Assembly: GCF_049650445.1 (NCBI RefSeq)
Contig: NZ_JBASAD010000027.1
Coordinates: 1 to 64,000 of the forward strand
Reading direction: 5' to 3'
DNA: 64,000 nt
Origin: Castellaniella sp049650445
GTDB taxonomy: Bacteria; Pseudomonadota; Gammaproteobacteria; Burkholderiales; Burkholderiaceae_B
Made by a program: the position numbers and the translations under genes. The notes beneath the pieces are model-generated. The model made no database searches and was not told the origin of the DNA. It saw only the letters and a list, made by a program, of their open reading frames with translations. The first letter of the stretch is position 1; every line of letters begins with the position of its first letter. Of this stretch, positions 32,267 through 41,222 are shown piece after piece.

Positions 32267-33721
32267 TCAGATCCCCACGGCCGACACCGCCTTGGTGTTC
32301 AGGTAGGCTTCCAGCGCCTCGGGGCCGCCCTCGGTGCCATAGCCGGAATCCTTGACCCCGCCGAACGGCAGTTCGGCAGAAGGCGAGGCCGGCTGATTGA
32401 TCCACAGCATGCCGGCCTCGACCCGGCCCATCAGTTGCTGCACGTTGCGCAGCGAACGGGTGAAGGCATAGGCGGACAGGCCGTAGGGCAGGCGGTTGGC
32501 CTCGGTGATGGCCTCGTCCAGATGATCGAAGGCGCGGATGCCCGCCACCGGACCAAAGGGTTCGTTGTTGAACAGATCAGCCTCGGTGGTCAGGCCGGCA
32601 ATGATGGTCGGCGCAAAGAAATTGCCCGCATCGCCCACGCGCGCACCGCCCGTCAGGACCTCGGCGCCACGCTGGCGGGCGTCCTCGACCACTTTATCCA
32701 TGGCCGTGATGCGGCGCGCATTGGCCAGGGGTCCCAGGGTGGTGCCTTCGGCCAGGCCGTCGCCCAGCTTCAGGGATTCGGCGTGGCGCACGAAGGCGCG
32801 GGTGAATTCATTGACCAGGCTGCTGTGCACCAGAAAGCGCGTGGGCGAGATGCAGACCTGTCCGGCGTTGCGGAACTTGCTGGCGGCGGAGACCTTGATC
32901 GCCAGTTCGACGTCGGCGTCCTCGGCGACGATCACCGGCGCATGGCCGCCCAGTTCCATGGAGACCCGCTTCATGTGGGCACCCGCCAGCGCGGCCAGTT
33001 GCTTGCCGACCGGCGTGGAGCCGGTGAACGTGACCTTGCGGATGACGGGATGCGGAATCAGGTAGCCGGAGATTTCCGCCGGATTGCCGTACACCAGGCC
33101 TACCACGCCCGGCGGCAGGCCGGCATCCACAAAGGCCTGCAGCAGCGCGGCCGGCGAAGCCGGCGTTTCTTCCGGCGCCTTGCACAGGAAGGAGCAGCCG
33201 GTCGCCAGCGCGGCGGCCAGCTTGCGCACCACCTGGTTGATGGGGAAGTTCCAGGGCGTGAAGGCCGCCACCGGTCCCACCGGTTCCTTGATGGCCATTT
33301 GCAGCGCCGAGAGATTGCGCGAAGGGATGACGCGGCCGTATACGCGCAAGCCCTCGTCGGCGAACCATTCGATGATCGTGGCGCCAGCCAGGGTCTCGAC
33401 CCGCGCTTCGGCCAGCGGCTTGCCCTGTTCCTGGGTCAGCAGGCGGGCGATGTCCTCTGCGCGTTCGCGCAGCAGGCCCGCCGCGCGGCGCATGATGGCG
33501 GCGCGGTCATGCGCCGAGGTGTTGCGCCATACCTCGAAGCCCCGTTGGGCGGCAGCCAGCGCGCGGTCCAGGTCGGGGATGCCGGCATGGGCCACCCGGC
33601 CGATCGCCTTGCCGGTCGCCGGATTGAGCACGTCCAGGGTCCGGCCATCGGCCGCATCGACCCATTGGTTGTCGATCAGGAGTCGGGTGTCGGGGTAAGC
33701 AACTGCAGAAAGCGTGGTCAT
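32267..33721 (-). CDS. NAD(P)-dependent aldehyde dehydrogenase, succinate-semialdehyde-dehydrogenase type
   Basis: Aldehyde dehydrogenase of 484 aa of the GabD-like group. Catalytic residues: Asn158 (TPWNFP), Glu256 (SMELGGHAP) and Cys290 (NAGQVCISPTR). The substrate is not fixed by sequence. It lies 111 bp after the HMG-CoA reductase gene on the same strand, and convergent with the IclR gene. It could serve either the sugar-acid route (lactaldehyde) or the mevalonate side. A TATACT -10-like hexamer at 33784-33789 and a hairpin in the gap suggest partly independent expression. Confidence 0.88.
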   Translation of the reverse strand: MTTLSAVAYPDTRLLIDNQWVDAADGRTLDVLNPATGKAIGRVAHAGIPDLDRALAAAQRGFEVWRNTSAHDRAAIMRRAAGLLRERAEDIARLLTQEQGKPLAEARVETLAGATIIEWFADEGLRVYGRVIPSRNLSALQMAIKEPVGPVAAFTPWNFPINQVVRKLAAALATGCSFLCKAPEETPASPAALLQAFVDAGLPPGVVGLVYGNPAEISGYLIPHPVIRKVTFTGSTPVGKQLAALAGAHMKRVSMELGGHAPVIVAEDADVELAIKVSAASKFRNAGQVCISPTRFLVHSSLVNEFTRAFVRHAESLKLGDGLAEGTTLGPLANARRITAMDKVVEDARQRGAEVLTGGARVGDAGNFFAPTIIAGLTTEADLFNNEPFGPVAGIRAFDHLDEAITEANRLPYGLSAYAFTRSLRNVQQLMGRVEAGMLWINQPASPSAELPFGGVKDSGYGTEGGPEALEAYLNTKAVSAVGI

Positions 33722-33751
33722 GGATCAAGTTCCTGGACGATGAATCGGAAC

Positions 33752-33771
33752 GCCGGTGCATCGGCACCGGC
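33752..33771 (-). other. Hairpin in the leader of the aldehyde dehydrogenase gene
   Basis: Perfect 8-bp inverted repeat GCCGGTGC/GCACCGGC with a four-base loop, 31 bp before the start. No T-tract follows, so it is not a typical terminator of the upstream HMG-CoA reductase gene. Confidence 0.4.
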
Positions 33772-33832
33772 AGGAATCCCATCAGTATAGAGCCCGCCAG
33801 ACGCGGCGCACGGCCGCACGGCGGCGCGCAGT

Positions 33833-35110
33833 CTAACGACCGGCCCGCAGCTTCTGCAGTTCGGCCTCCGCCACGTCGATACGCACCACGCCGAGCTCGA
33901 CCAGGCGCTGGGCGACCCGGGCGATTTCTTCGCCTTCCGCCCCCGCCATCAGGGCGATGTTCTGCGAATGCAGGGACATATGGCCCTTCTGGATGCCATC
34001 GGTGGCCAGGGCCTTGAGCGCCGAGAAGTTCTGCGCCAGCCCCACCGCCGCGATGACACGCGAGAGTTGCGCCGCGTTCTGGATGTCCATGATCTGGAGA
34101 CAGGCACGGGCCATGGGATGAAGCCTGGTTGCCCCACCGATGAGTCCGACCGCCATGGGCATCTCCAGAGAGCCCGCCAGATCGCCTTCGCGGGTCACTT
34201 CCCATTGCGTCAGGCTGCTGTACCAGCCCTTGCGCGCCGCATAGGCGTGCGCCCCCGCCTCGATGGCGCGCGTGTCGTTGCCGGTTGCCATGACGACGGC
34301 CGTCACGCCGTTCATGATGCCTTTATTGTGTGTGGCGGCACGATAGGGGTCCATCAGCGCGAACTCATAGGCCTTGATCATGCCGTCGCGCACGGCCGCG
34401 CCGCCGATGGCGTCCAGTTTCCAGACACAGCGGGCCCGCGCCAGGCGGTGATCCGCGAGATTGGACAGGATCCGCAGATAGACGCGTCCACCGGTCCAGG
34501 CCTCGATGTGCGGCGCCAGTTTCTCGGCCATGGTGTTGACGGCGTTGGCGCCCATGGCATCGCGCGTATCCACGATCAGATGGGTCACCACCATGGGACC
34601 GCTCGGCGCGTCGATGATACGCACTTCCAGATCCCGGAAACCGCCCCCCAGGCGCACCAGCACGGGGTCGCAATCATCGCAGATGGCGCGGATCTCCTCG
34701 ACATGCTCCAGGATGGCCAGGCGGGCGTTGCCGGGATCGGAAACGCCGACCAGCTGGACCTGCGCAATCATGCGCGTCCCCGACATCGAGGTGATGAAAC
34801 CACCCGAGTCGTAAGCCTGACGCGCCGCGTTGCAGACGGCGGCCACCACGGAGGACTCTTCGGTCGCCATGGGCACGAGATAATCCCTGCCATCGATCAA
34901 CAGATTGGTGGCCACGCCCACCGGGATGTTCATGGTGCCGACCGCGTTCTCGATCAGTTGGTCCGCCAGCTCCGCCGGCAGGTTGCCGGTATTCAGAAAC
35001 AGCGACTTCAGATCCCCGTCCTGCAGCCCGGCGAACGCCAGGGTCTGGTCGATGCGTTCGGGAACGCCAAGCTTGTGAAAACCCGAAATGCGGGAAGTTT
35101 TATGCGTCAC
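33833..35110 (-). CDS. mvaA: Class II (degradative) hydroxymethylglutaryl-CoA reductase
   Basis: Interconverts mevalonate and HMG-CoA; class II enzymes often work in the degradative direction. The 425-aa protein aligns along its length with Pseudomonas mevalonii MvaA. The catalytic Glu pair (MATEESS, 84-85), Lys263 (THNKGIMNG), Asp279 (TGNDTRA) and His377 (GHMSLHSQN) are present, as is DAMGANAVNTM. I chose the GTG at 35108-35110 (MTHKTSRISG) because AGAGG lies eight bases upstream and it aligns with the P. mevalonii N-terminus; a GTG three codons earlier is too close to that site. It is the last gene of a TRAP-transporter operon, 25 bp after dctM. No HMG-CoA lyase gene is in the window. Confidence 0.92.
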   Translation of the reverse strand: MTHKTSRISGFHKLGVPERIDQTLAFAGLQDGDLKSLFLNTGNLPAELADQLIENAVGTMNIPVGVATNLLIDGRDYLVPMATEESSVVAAVCNAARQAYDSGGFITSMSGTRMIAQVQLVGVSDPGNARLAILEHVEEIRAICDDCDPVLVRLGGGFRDLEVRIIDAPSGPMVVTHLIVDTRDAMGANAVNTMAEKLAPHIEAWTGGRVYLRILSNLADHRLARARCVWKLDAIGGAAVRDGMIKAYEFALMDPYRAATHNKGIMNGVTAVVMATGNDTRAIEAGAHAYAARKGWYSSLTQWEVTREGDLAGSLEMPMAVGLIGGATRLHPMARACLQIMDIQNAAQLSRVIAAVGLAQNFSALKALATDGIQKGHMSLHSQNIALMAGAEGEEIARVAQRLVELGVVRIDVAEAELQKLRAGR

Positions 35111-35135
35111 GACAATCACCTCTGATAAAAAACGA

Positions 35136-36443
35136 TCAACCGACGAATCCGGGCAGCCAGGTCACCACTGCCGGAAATGCCGCGCAGATCAGCAGCGCCA
35201 GGATCTGCAGCCCCATGAAGGGCGTCACCCCTCGGTAGACTTCGGCCATCCCCATGCCCTTGGGCAGCGTGGCCTTGAGATAGAACAGCGAATAGCCGAA
35301 CGGCGGACTGATGTATCCGACCTGAATCGAAATGGCATACAGCACGCCGAACCAGATTTCGTCGAAGCCGAATGCTTTCACGATGGGCAGGAAGACCGGC
35401 ACGGTCAGCAGGATGATGCCGATCTCGTCCAGGCAGGTGCCCAGGAAGATCAGGATCAGCATCATGATGGCCAGCACGACGTAGGGGTTCACATCCAGAT
35501 CGCGGATCGCGCCGATCAGCGTATCGGCGCCCCCCAGCCCCGTGAAGATCGCCACGTAGGCTTTGGCGCCGATCGTGATCCACAGGATCATCGAAGTCAC
35601 TTTGAGCGTCTGAATGCCGGCGTCGGCCAGATTCTGGAAGCTGAACCTGCCCCGGGCGAAACTGGCCAGAATGGAACCAACGACACCGACGGCGGCGGCT
35701 TCCGTGGGCGTGGCAATCCCCAGGAAAATCGAACCCAGCACCAGCACGATGAGCAGCGCCGGAATGATGACGGCCTGCAGACTGAGCAGCTTCAGCCGCA
35801 TGGGCACGGGCTTCACCGACTCGACGGGCACCTTGCCGGGCCTGAAATAGGACACGTACAGGATGTAGAGGATGTAGATGGACGCCAGCAGTATGCCGGG
35901 CACGATGCCGGCAATGAGCATCTTGCCGATCGAGACCTGGGCAGTCACGGCATACACGATCGTCAGCACGGACGGCGGGATCAGCACGCCCAGGGTGCCG
36001 GCCGCGCAGATCGTGCCCGCCACCAACGAGGGATCGTACTTGCGCCGCAGCATCTCGGGCATGGCCAGCACGCCCATGGACGTCACCGCCGCTCCCACCA
36101 CGCCGGTCATGGCCGCCATGACGACGCAGATGATGACGGTACCGATGGCCAGCCCGCCCCGCAAGCGGCCGAACCAGAGCCCCATGACCCGGTACAGGTC
36201 TTCGATGACCCCGGAACGCTGCAGGATGCTGGCCATGAGGATGTAGAGCGGCACCGCCAGCAAAGGCTCCGAGCGCATGGTGTCGAACACCTGCAGCACC
36301 AGAATGATGACGGAATCCGGGTTCCAGAGCGTGATCGTCAGCAGCAGCGACAAACCGCCCAGCACAAAGGCGATCGGCAGACCGGTGACCATCAGCAGGG
36401 TCAGGCCGCCGAACATCAGGATGAGGATCAGATTCGGGCTCAT
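35136..36443 (-). CDS. dctM: TRAP transporter large permease, DctM type
   Basis: Inner-membrane ion-coupled permease, 435 aa with about 12 hydrophobic segments. GLPIAFVLGGLSLLL near the start, LAVPLYILMASILQRSG, and FLGTCLDEIGIILLTVPVFLPI are typical of the DctM family. Its ATG overlaps the dctQ stop by four bases (ATGA). It works with the small permease and the periplasmic protein encoded just upstream. Coupling to mvaA suggests mevalonate as substrate; this is inference. Confidence 0.92.
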   Translation of the reverse strand: MSPNLILILMFGGLTLLMVTGLPIAFVLGGLSLLLTITLWNPDSVIILVLQVFDTMRSEPLLAVPLYILMASILQRSGVIEDLYRVMGLWFGRLRGGLAIGTVIICVVMAAMTGVVGAAVTSMGVLAMPEMLRRKYDPSLVAGTICAAGTLGVLIPPSVLTIVYAVTAQVSIGKMLIAGIVPGILLASIYILYILYVSYFRPGKVPVESVKPVPMRLKLLSLQAVIIPALLIVLVLGSIFLGIATPTEAAAVGVVGSILASFARGRFSFQNLADAGIQTLKVTSMILWITIGAKAYVAIFTGLGGADTLIGAIRDLDVNPYVVLAIMMLILIFLGTCLDEIGIILLTVPVFLPIVKAFGFDEIWFGVLYAISIQVGYISPPFGYSLFYLKATLPKGMGMAEVYRGVTPFMGLQILALLICAAFPAVVTWLPGFVG

Positions 36444-36952
36444 GCGGCATCATCCTTTTTGTCGCCAAAGCACAACCGCGCCAGTTCCGCCAGGCTTTGC
36501 AGGCCCAGCAACAGCACAGCCACCGGCACGGCGATCTTGTAGGGCCAGAGCGGCGGGTTCCAGGCGGAGAACGTGGTTTCCCGGTACTCGATGGACTGCA
36601 GTACCAGCGGCGTGGCGTAATACAGCATCACCGCGCAGAAGAAGACAATGATCAACTGGTTGACGATGTCGACCACGAGACCGCCGCGCGGCGACATGCG
36701 ATTGCGGAACAAATCCATGTTGACGTGCCCACCCAGGTGCAGCAGGTAGGGACCGCCCAGCAGAAAATAAGGGCCGAACAGCAGCACGGCCAGTTCCATC
36801 CCCCAGACGGTGGGCGAATGAAAGGCATAGCGGCTGATCACTTCCGCCATCATGGCGGGCACGATCATGACCATCAGTGCGGCCGCCAGCATGAACAGCA
36901 CCTTGTTCAGGCCGGTGACGGCGCGAACGTAAAGTCGGATGACACTGGGCAT
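36440..36952 (-). CDS. dctQ: TRAP transporter small permease, DctQ type
   Basis: Four-helix inner-membrane subunit of 170 aa (helices about 13-38, 50-65, 90-110, 130-150). The EVISRYAFHSPTVWGMELA segment is the usual DctQ motif. Translationally coupled to dctM by a four-base overlap. Confidence 0.88.
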   Translation of the reverse strand: MPSVIRLYVRAVTGLNKVLFMLAAALMVMIVPAMMAEVISRYAFHSPTVWGMELAVLLFGPYFLLGGPYLLHLGGHVNMDLFRNRMSPRGGLVVDIVNQLIIVFFCAVMLYYATPLVLQSIEYRETTFSAWNPPLWPYKIAVPVAVLLLGLQSLAELARLCFGDKKDDAA

Positions 36953-37028
36953 GGTGAGAATCCGGATGAGGACAAACGGACTGTCATGGCCCGCACAGGG
37001 CCATGACAGTGAGGCAGGAACCCCGGAA

Positions 37029-38072
37029 TCAGGCGATCAGGCCCAGCTTTTCCATGAACGCGATCTGGCTGTCCAGAATCTGCGTGGCCAGGGCATCGCC
37101 CTTGGTCGCCTTGCGCCAGACCTCGGCTACCTGCTTGCGGGCCTGGCCAACGTCGGCCGGATCCAGCGAACTGACTTCCACCCCTTGCGCCTTGAAGGCG
37201 TCGATGGCCTTGCCGTCGGCCACCAGGATGTGCTGGCGCAAGGCGCTGGATACCTCACGAGCCGCTGTTGCCAGGGCAGCCTTGTGCGTCTCGGGCAAGG
37301 CCTTGTAGGCCGCCTGATTGGCGACGTAGCTGGTCGCGGTGGTCGGCTGGTGCGGCCCCGGCTGGATGATGTATTTGGCCACTTCCCCCAGGCCCGCTTC
37401 CTGATTGGCCGTCAGATCGCCCCGGTCCGCGATGTCGATCACGCCCTTGTCCAGGGCGGAGTAGACGTCCGCAGTCGCCAGCGGCGTCACGGCCACCCCC
37501 AGGGCACCCATGACTGCCGAAGCCAGCCCCACGAACCGTCCCTTCTTGTCCTTGAAATCGGCGATGGTCTTGATCGGCACCCTCGAATGGATGGGCTCGG
37601 CGCCATAGACGGTGGGCGCCACGTAGAACAGACCCGCCGGCGCATAAGCCTTGCGGGCCAGATCCAGGCCGCCGAGTTCATAGAACCAGGCTTCGTACTG
37701 ATCGGACTCCGTGAACCCGAACGGAACGGTGCTGGTAAAGGCAAAGCTGGGGATCTTGCCGGCCTCATAGCCGTCGAAGGTCTTCATCATCTGGAAAGCG
37801 CCGCCCCGCACGGCGTCAAAAGCCTGGTTGGCGGGCACCAGTTGGCCGGCCGAGAACAGTTCGATCTCGAACTGCCCCCCCGTCAGCTCCGCCACACGCT
37901 TGACGAACATTTCCTCGAACTTCTGCGGCGTGGTGCCACCGTCCCACAAGGCCTGCATCCGCCATTTCACCTTGCCCTGCGCGTGCGCCGAGGTCGCGGC
38001 CCCGATGCCGACGCCGGCCAGGGAGCCCGCGCCCAGAACCTTGAGTACAGAACGCCGATTGAATGTCGTCAT
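37029..38072 (-). CDS. dctP: TRAP transporter substrate-binding protein, DctP type
   Basis: Periplasmic binding protein of about 347 aa. It carries a twin-arginine signal (TTFNRRSVLKVLGAGSLAG...AHA), so it is probably exported folded. I chose the ATG at 38072 because GGAG lies six bases upstream and the Tat motif then sits at the N-terminus; earlier in-frame ATGs at 38084 and 38138 are possible. FVKRVAELTGGQFEIELFSAGQLVPANQAFDAV and later ETHKAALATAARE match the DctP fold. The substrate is unknown; mevalonate is inferred from mvaA in the same operon. Confidence 0.87.
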   Translation of the reverse strand: MTTFNRRSVLKVLGAGSLAGVGIGAATSAHAQGKVKWRMQALWDGGTTPQKFEEMFVKRVAELTGGQFEIELFSAGQLVPANQAFDAVRGGAFQMMKTFDGYEAGKIPSFAFTSTVPFGFTESDQYEAWFYELGGLDLARKAYAPAGLFYVAPTVYGAEPIHSRVPIKTIADFKDKKGRFVGLASAVMGALGVAVTPLATADVYSALDKGVIDIADRGDLTANQEAGLGEVAKYIIQPGPHQPTTATSYVANQAAYKALPETHKAALATAAREVSSALRQHILVADGKAIDAFKAQGVEVSSLDPADVGQARKQVAEVWRKATKGDALATQILDSQIAFMEKLGLIA

Positions 38073-38198
38073 TGTCATCTCCATGAAAGCCGCCACCCCT
38101 GTCCCGGGGAGCGGAGAGCGGGCATTCACCCGCTTCATTGATCGTTATCGTGCTGCCCCATCCCGCCGGGCAGGTGAGTCCATGATAGGGAAGTGACG

Positions 38199-38243
38199 GG
38201 TACAATAAAAGGTACAGTTCACACTACTTATTGAAACCGTACC
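38199..38243. promoter_or_regulatory. Candidate MocR operator, GGTAC repeats
   Basis: GGTAC occurs at 38199-38203 and 38211-38215 as a direct repeat 12 bp apart, and inverted as GTACC at 38239-38243. MocR regulators commonly bind such mixed direct/inverted repeats in a divergent spacer. It lies between dctP and the MocR gene. Confidence 0.5.
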
Positions 38244-38276
38244 AGATTCTGACCCAAGACACTCCCGGACCGCCCC

Positions 38277-39635
38277 ATGACCCGCATCGAAGCCGTCATC
38301 CAGCAGATCCTCCAGGGCATTGCCGCGGGCACCTGGCCGCCGGGCGCGCGCGTCTGGCCCATCCGCACCGCCGCCGCAGAATTGAAGGTCTCGAAAAACA
38401 CGGTGGCCGAAGCCTACGACCGCATGGTGGCGCTCGGCCAGCTCGAAGCCCGCGTCGGCTCCGGCTACTACGTGCCTCGCACCACCCGGCGCGACCGGCT
38501 GCCCAAGGCCCTGTCCGTCGCCCAGGCGGTCGATGCTGCGTCGCTGCTGCGAGAGCAACTGATCCGGCAATACGAAGTCCGCATCGGCGAGGGACGCCCC
38601 CCGCACGACTGGGCGGGCAAGGTGGATTTTCATTTGCCGCTCGGTGCGCGTTCCCGATCCAGCGACAATGAAATACATGGCTACGGCAACCCCTGGGGAT
38701 TCATCCGTCTGAGGGAGTACCTGTCGCGGAACCTGCGCGACCGCCAGATTCACACCGACCTCGACCACATCCTGACGACGATGGGGGCGAACCATGCGCT
38801 CGATCTGATCGCACGCCAGTTGCTCGAACCGGGCGATACCGTGCTGGTCGACAGCCCCGGCTACTACCCCCTGTTTGCCAAACTGCACCTCGGGGGGGTG
38901 CAGATCGTGGGCGTGCGGCGCCTGATCAACGGCCCCGACGTCGAAGACCTGAACGCCAAGGCCGCCCGGTATCGCCCGAAAATCTTCTTCACCCAGTCAC
39001 AGGCGCACAATCCCACCGGCAGCGCGCTGACCCTGCCGGTCGGCCACCGTATCCTGCTGGCGGCCGCCCGGCACGACTTTCTGGTCGTGGAAGATGACCC
39101 TTTCGCCGACGTCCTGCCGGCCGACGCCCCCCGTCTGGCCAGTCTGGATCAACTGGAACGGGTCATTTACATCGGCACGTTCTCCAAAACCCTGTCAGCC
39201 GGGCTGCGGGTCGGCTATCTGGCTTGCAACGCCACACTGGCACGCGCACTGTGCGATTTGAAAATGCTCACCATCGCCAGTTCCGGTGACATCGCAGAGC
39301 GGATGCTCTACGAATTCATCGCCTCGGGCCAGTATCTGAAGCATCTCCGGAAGCTGCGCCACCGCATCACCCTGGCGACGGACCAGGCACTCGAAACCTT
39401 GCAGGCGCTCGATCTGGAAGTCTTCTGTGAACCCACGGGATGTTTTTATCTCTGGGCATACCTGCGGCCGGGCGATCACGAGGAAAGGCTGGTCCAGGAA
39501 GCCTCGGAACGCAACATCTTCATCGCGCCCGGCCGGTTGTTCACGCCCGACCGGCACAGTTCGCGTCCCGCCATGCGTCTGAACATCGCCTACGCGACTC
39601 ACCCGAAATTCATCGCGTTCATGCGGCAGCGCTGA
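38277..39635 (+). CDS. MocR-type regulator (GntR HTH fused to aminotransferase-like domain)
   Basis: A 452-aa transcription factor. The winged HTH covers about 3-75 (VWPIRTAAAELKVSKNTVAEAYDRM). A fold-type-I PLP domain follows, with the Schiff-base Lys in IGTFSKTLSAGLRVGY. MocR proteins use bound PLP plus an amino compound as effector. It is divergent from the dctPQM-mvaA operon, so it probably controls that operon, although a PLP sensor is an unexpected partner for mevalonate metabolism. No usual enzyme partner (GABA or taurine genes) is adjacent. Confidence 0.9.
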   Translation: MTRIEAVIQQILQGIAAGTWPPGARVWPIRTAAAELKVSKNTVAEAYDRMVALGQLEARVGSGYYVPRTTRRDRLPKALSVAQAVDAASLLREQLIRQYEVRIGEGRPPHDWAGKVDFHLPLGARSRSSDNEIHGYGNPWGFIRLREYLSRNLRDRQIHTDLDHILTTMGANHALDLIARQLLEPGDTVLVDSPGYYPLFAKLHLGGVQIVGVRRLINGPDVEDLNAKAARYRPKIFFTQSQAHNPTGSALTLPVGHRILLAAARHDFLVVEDDPFADVLPADAPRLASLDQLERVIYIGTFSKTLSAGLRVGYLACNATLARALCDLKMLTIASSGDIAERMLYEFIASGQYLKHLRKLRHRITLATDQALETLQALDLEVFCEPTGCFYLWAYLRPGDHEERLVQEASERNIFIAPGRLFTPDRHSSRPAMRLNIAYATHPKFIAFMRQR

Positions 39636-39733
39636 TGGCGCCCCCGGCCCTTCGCCCAGAGAACCGGCCACCTGACGATCACCCGGTCCGATGGGTATAG
39701 TGGACCGATGTGCTCCATGAAAGGCGATGCGCG

Positions 39734-40876
39734 ATGAACCGCCCCACTCTCCGGGCCAGACTGATGCTGGCCGCCTTGCTGGCCCTGCCACTCCCCACCG
39801 TTCAGGCGGCCCCGGAAAACGCCGGCCCTCTCCCCGTACACGAGGTCACGTCGTTCGCCATCCAGCGGATCGCCGCCTTTGACCGCCCCTGGGCGATCGC
39901 CTTCCTGCCTGACGGGCGCCTGATCGTCACCGAAAAGGCCGGCCGCATGCTCCTGGTCACCCAGGCCGGTGCCCAAACAGCCATCGATGGCGTGCCGGCG
40001 GTCTACGACCGGGGCCAGAACGGCCTGCTGGATGTGGTGCCCTCACCGGACTTCGAACGGGACCGCCTGCTGTATTTCACCCGCGTGGCGCCCGAGGATG
40101 GCGGCGGCGTGCTGATCCTGGCCCGCGCCCGGCTGGAGGAATCCGGCGGTCGCGCACACCTGCGGAATCGGGAGACGCTGTGGCGCCAGCAGCCTGCCAG
40201 CCGAGGTGGGCAGCCCGGCGGCATCATCGCCTTTTCGCCTGACGGACGGCACCTGTTCCTGACGGTCGGCGACCGGATGGAGCCTGAAACGGCCCAGGAC
40301 CCCGATGCCGCCAGAGGCAAGATCCTGCGCATGAACCCGGACGGCTCCACCCCGCCGGACAACCCCATGGCCGGGCAGCCCGGTATCCGCGCGCTGACCT
40401 GGAGCACGGGCCACCGCAACCCCTACGGCCTGGCCTTCGCGCCGGACGGCACGTTGTGGGAGCACGAGATGGGACCACGCGGCGGCGATGAACTGAACCG
40501 GATCCGGCGCGGCGGCAACTACGGCTGGCCGGAGGTCTCGAACGGGGACCAGTACAGCGGCCGGCCCATCCCCCGGCACGCCACCCGCCCGGAATTCGAC
40601 GCGCCCAGCCTGTACTGGACCCCGGTCATTGCCCCCGCGGGACTGACGTTCTACCAGGGCGCCGTCTTCCCCGCCTGGCAAGGCTCCGCCCTGATCGGAG
40701 GCCTGCGCAGCGAAGGCCTGGTGCGCGTGGTCTTCAAGGCGGACGGCGCCGCCCATCAGGCAGACCGCTGGTCGCTGGGCCGGCGCATCCGCGACGTGGC
40801 GGTGGCGCCCGACGGCGCGGTCTGGGTGATCGAGGATGGTGCGGACGCCGGCTTGCTGCGGCTTACGGCGAAATGA
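39734..40876 (+). CDS. PQQ-type aldose sugar dehydrogenase (soluble glucose dehydrogenase family)
   Basis: Periplasmic beta-propeller protein of 380 aa, related to E. coli YliI and soluble glucose dehydrogenase. A signal peptide ends near residue 26 (PTVQA-APEN). Blades carry the family motifs: RPWAIAFLPDGRLIVTEKAG, GQNGLLDVV, STGHRNPYGLAFAPDGTLWEHEMGPRGGDELN and GGNYGWPEVSNGDQY. It would oxidise sugars to lactones outside the cytoplasm when PQQ is present, which could supply sugar acids to the importers upstream; that link is speculative. The ATG at 39734 has AAGG nine bases upstream and starts the signal peptide. A terminator follows. Confidence 0.88.
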   Translation: MNRPTLRARLMLAALLALPLPTVQAAPENAGPLPVHEVTSFAIQRIAAFDRPWAIAFLPDGRLIVTEKAGRMLLVTQAGAQTAIDGVPAVYDRGQNGLLDVVPSPDFERDRLLYFTRVAPEDGGGVLILARARLEESGGRAHLRNRETLWRQQPASRGGQPGGIIAFSPDGRHLFLTVGDRMEPETAQDPDAARGKILRMNPDGSTPPDNPMAGQPGIRALTWSTGHRNPYGLAFAPDGTLWEHEMGPRGGDELNRIRRGGNYGWPEVSNGDQYSGRPIPRHATRPEFDAPSLYWTPVIAPAGLTFYQGAVFPAWQGSALIGGLRSEGLVRVVFKADGAAHQADRWSLGRRIRDVAVAPDGAVWVIEDGADAGLLRLTAK

Positions 40877-40905
40877 GCCGGGCAAGCCTCGCCGCACACG
40901 TCCAA

Positions 40906-40935
40906 AGCCTGCCTCGATACGGGACAGGCTTTTTT
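40906..40935 (+). terminator. Rho-independent terminator after the sugar dehydrogenase gene
   Basis: Outer stem AGCCTG/CAGGCT with partial inner pairing (CC/GG), followed by TTTTT. Confidence 0.75.
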
Positions 40936-40989
40936 AATCAGTGCTTTGCAGTCAGTACAGCCAGAGCACGCTGACAATCGCCCAAAACA

Positions 40990-41020
40990 AAAAACGCACG
41001 GCTGAAAACCGTGCGTTTTT
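40990..41020 (-). terminator. Bidirectional terminator downstream of tRNA-Pro
   Basis: Perfect 12-bp inverted repeat AAAAACGCACGG/CCGTGCGTTTTT with a seven-base loop. On the minus strand it lies 11 bp after the CCA end of the tRNA and ends in a U-run; on the plus strand it can back up the upstream terminator. Confidence 0.85.
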
Positions 41021-41031
41021 GTCGGAAAAGA

Positions 41032-41108
41032 TGGTCGGGGTGACATGATTCGAACATGCGACTCCTACGTCCCGAACGTAGTACTCTACCAGGCTGAGCT
41101 ACACCCCG
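41032..41108 (-). tRNA. tRNA-Pro (CGG)
   Basis: 77-nt cloverleaf on the minus strand. Acceptor CGGGGTG pairs with CACCCCG, followed by A and an encoded CCA. The D arm contains AGCTCAGCCTGGTAGAG, the anticodon stem CTACG/CGTAG closes loop TTCGGGA (anticodon CGG, decoding CCG), and the T loop is TTCGAAT. No duplicated 3' end, integrase or island is seen next to it. Confidence 0.96.
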
Positions 41109-41222
41109 ACGGTGCTGCTATGACGAGCCATGGCATCTGATGAACCATGGCGGCCCCGGGATTTACAAAGGCCGATTTACAAAGACCCCTATCCCCGGCG
41201 CCTTCCCGTCAACGGGAAGATT
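41109..41222. other. Spacer between tRNA-Pro and ispB
   Basis: A 114-bp spacer. It must hold the tRNA promoter. The only structure I see is an 11-bp direct repeat GATTTACAAAG at 41160-41170 and 41174-41184, of unknown meaning. Confidence 0.4.

Noticed and set aside
41160..41184. 11-bp direct repeat near tRNA-Pro as an attachment site
   Set aside because: It is on the 5' side of the tRNA, the copies are only 14 bp apart, and no integrase or island is present.
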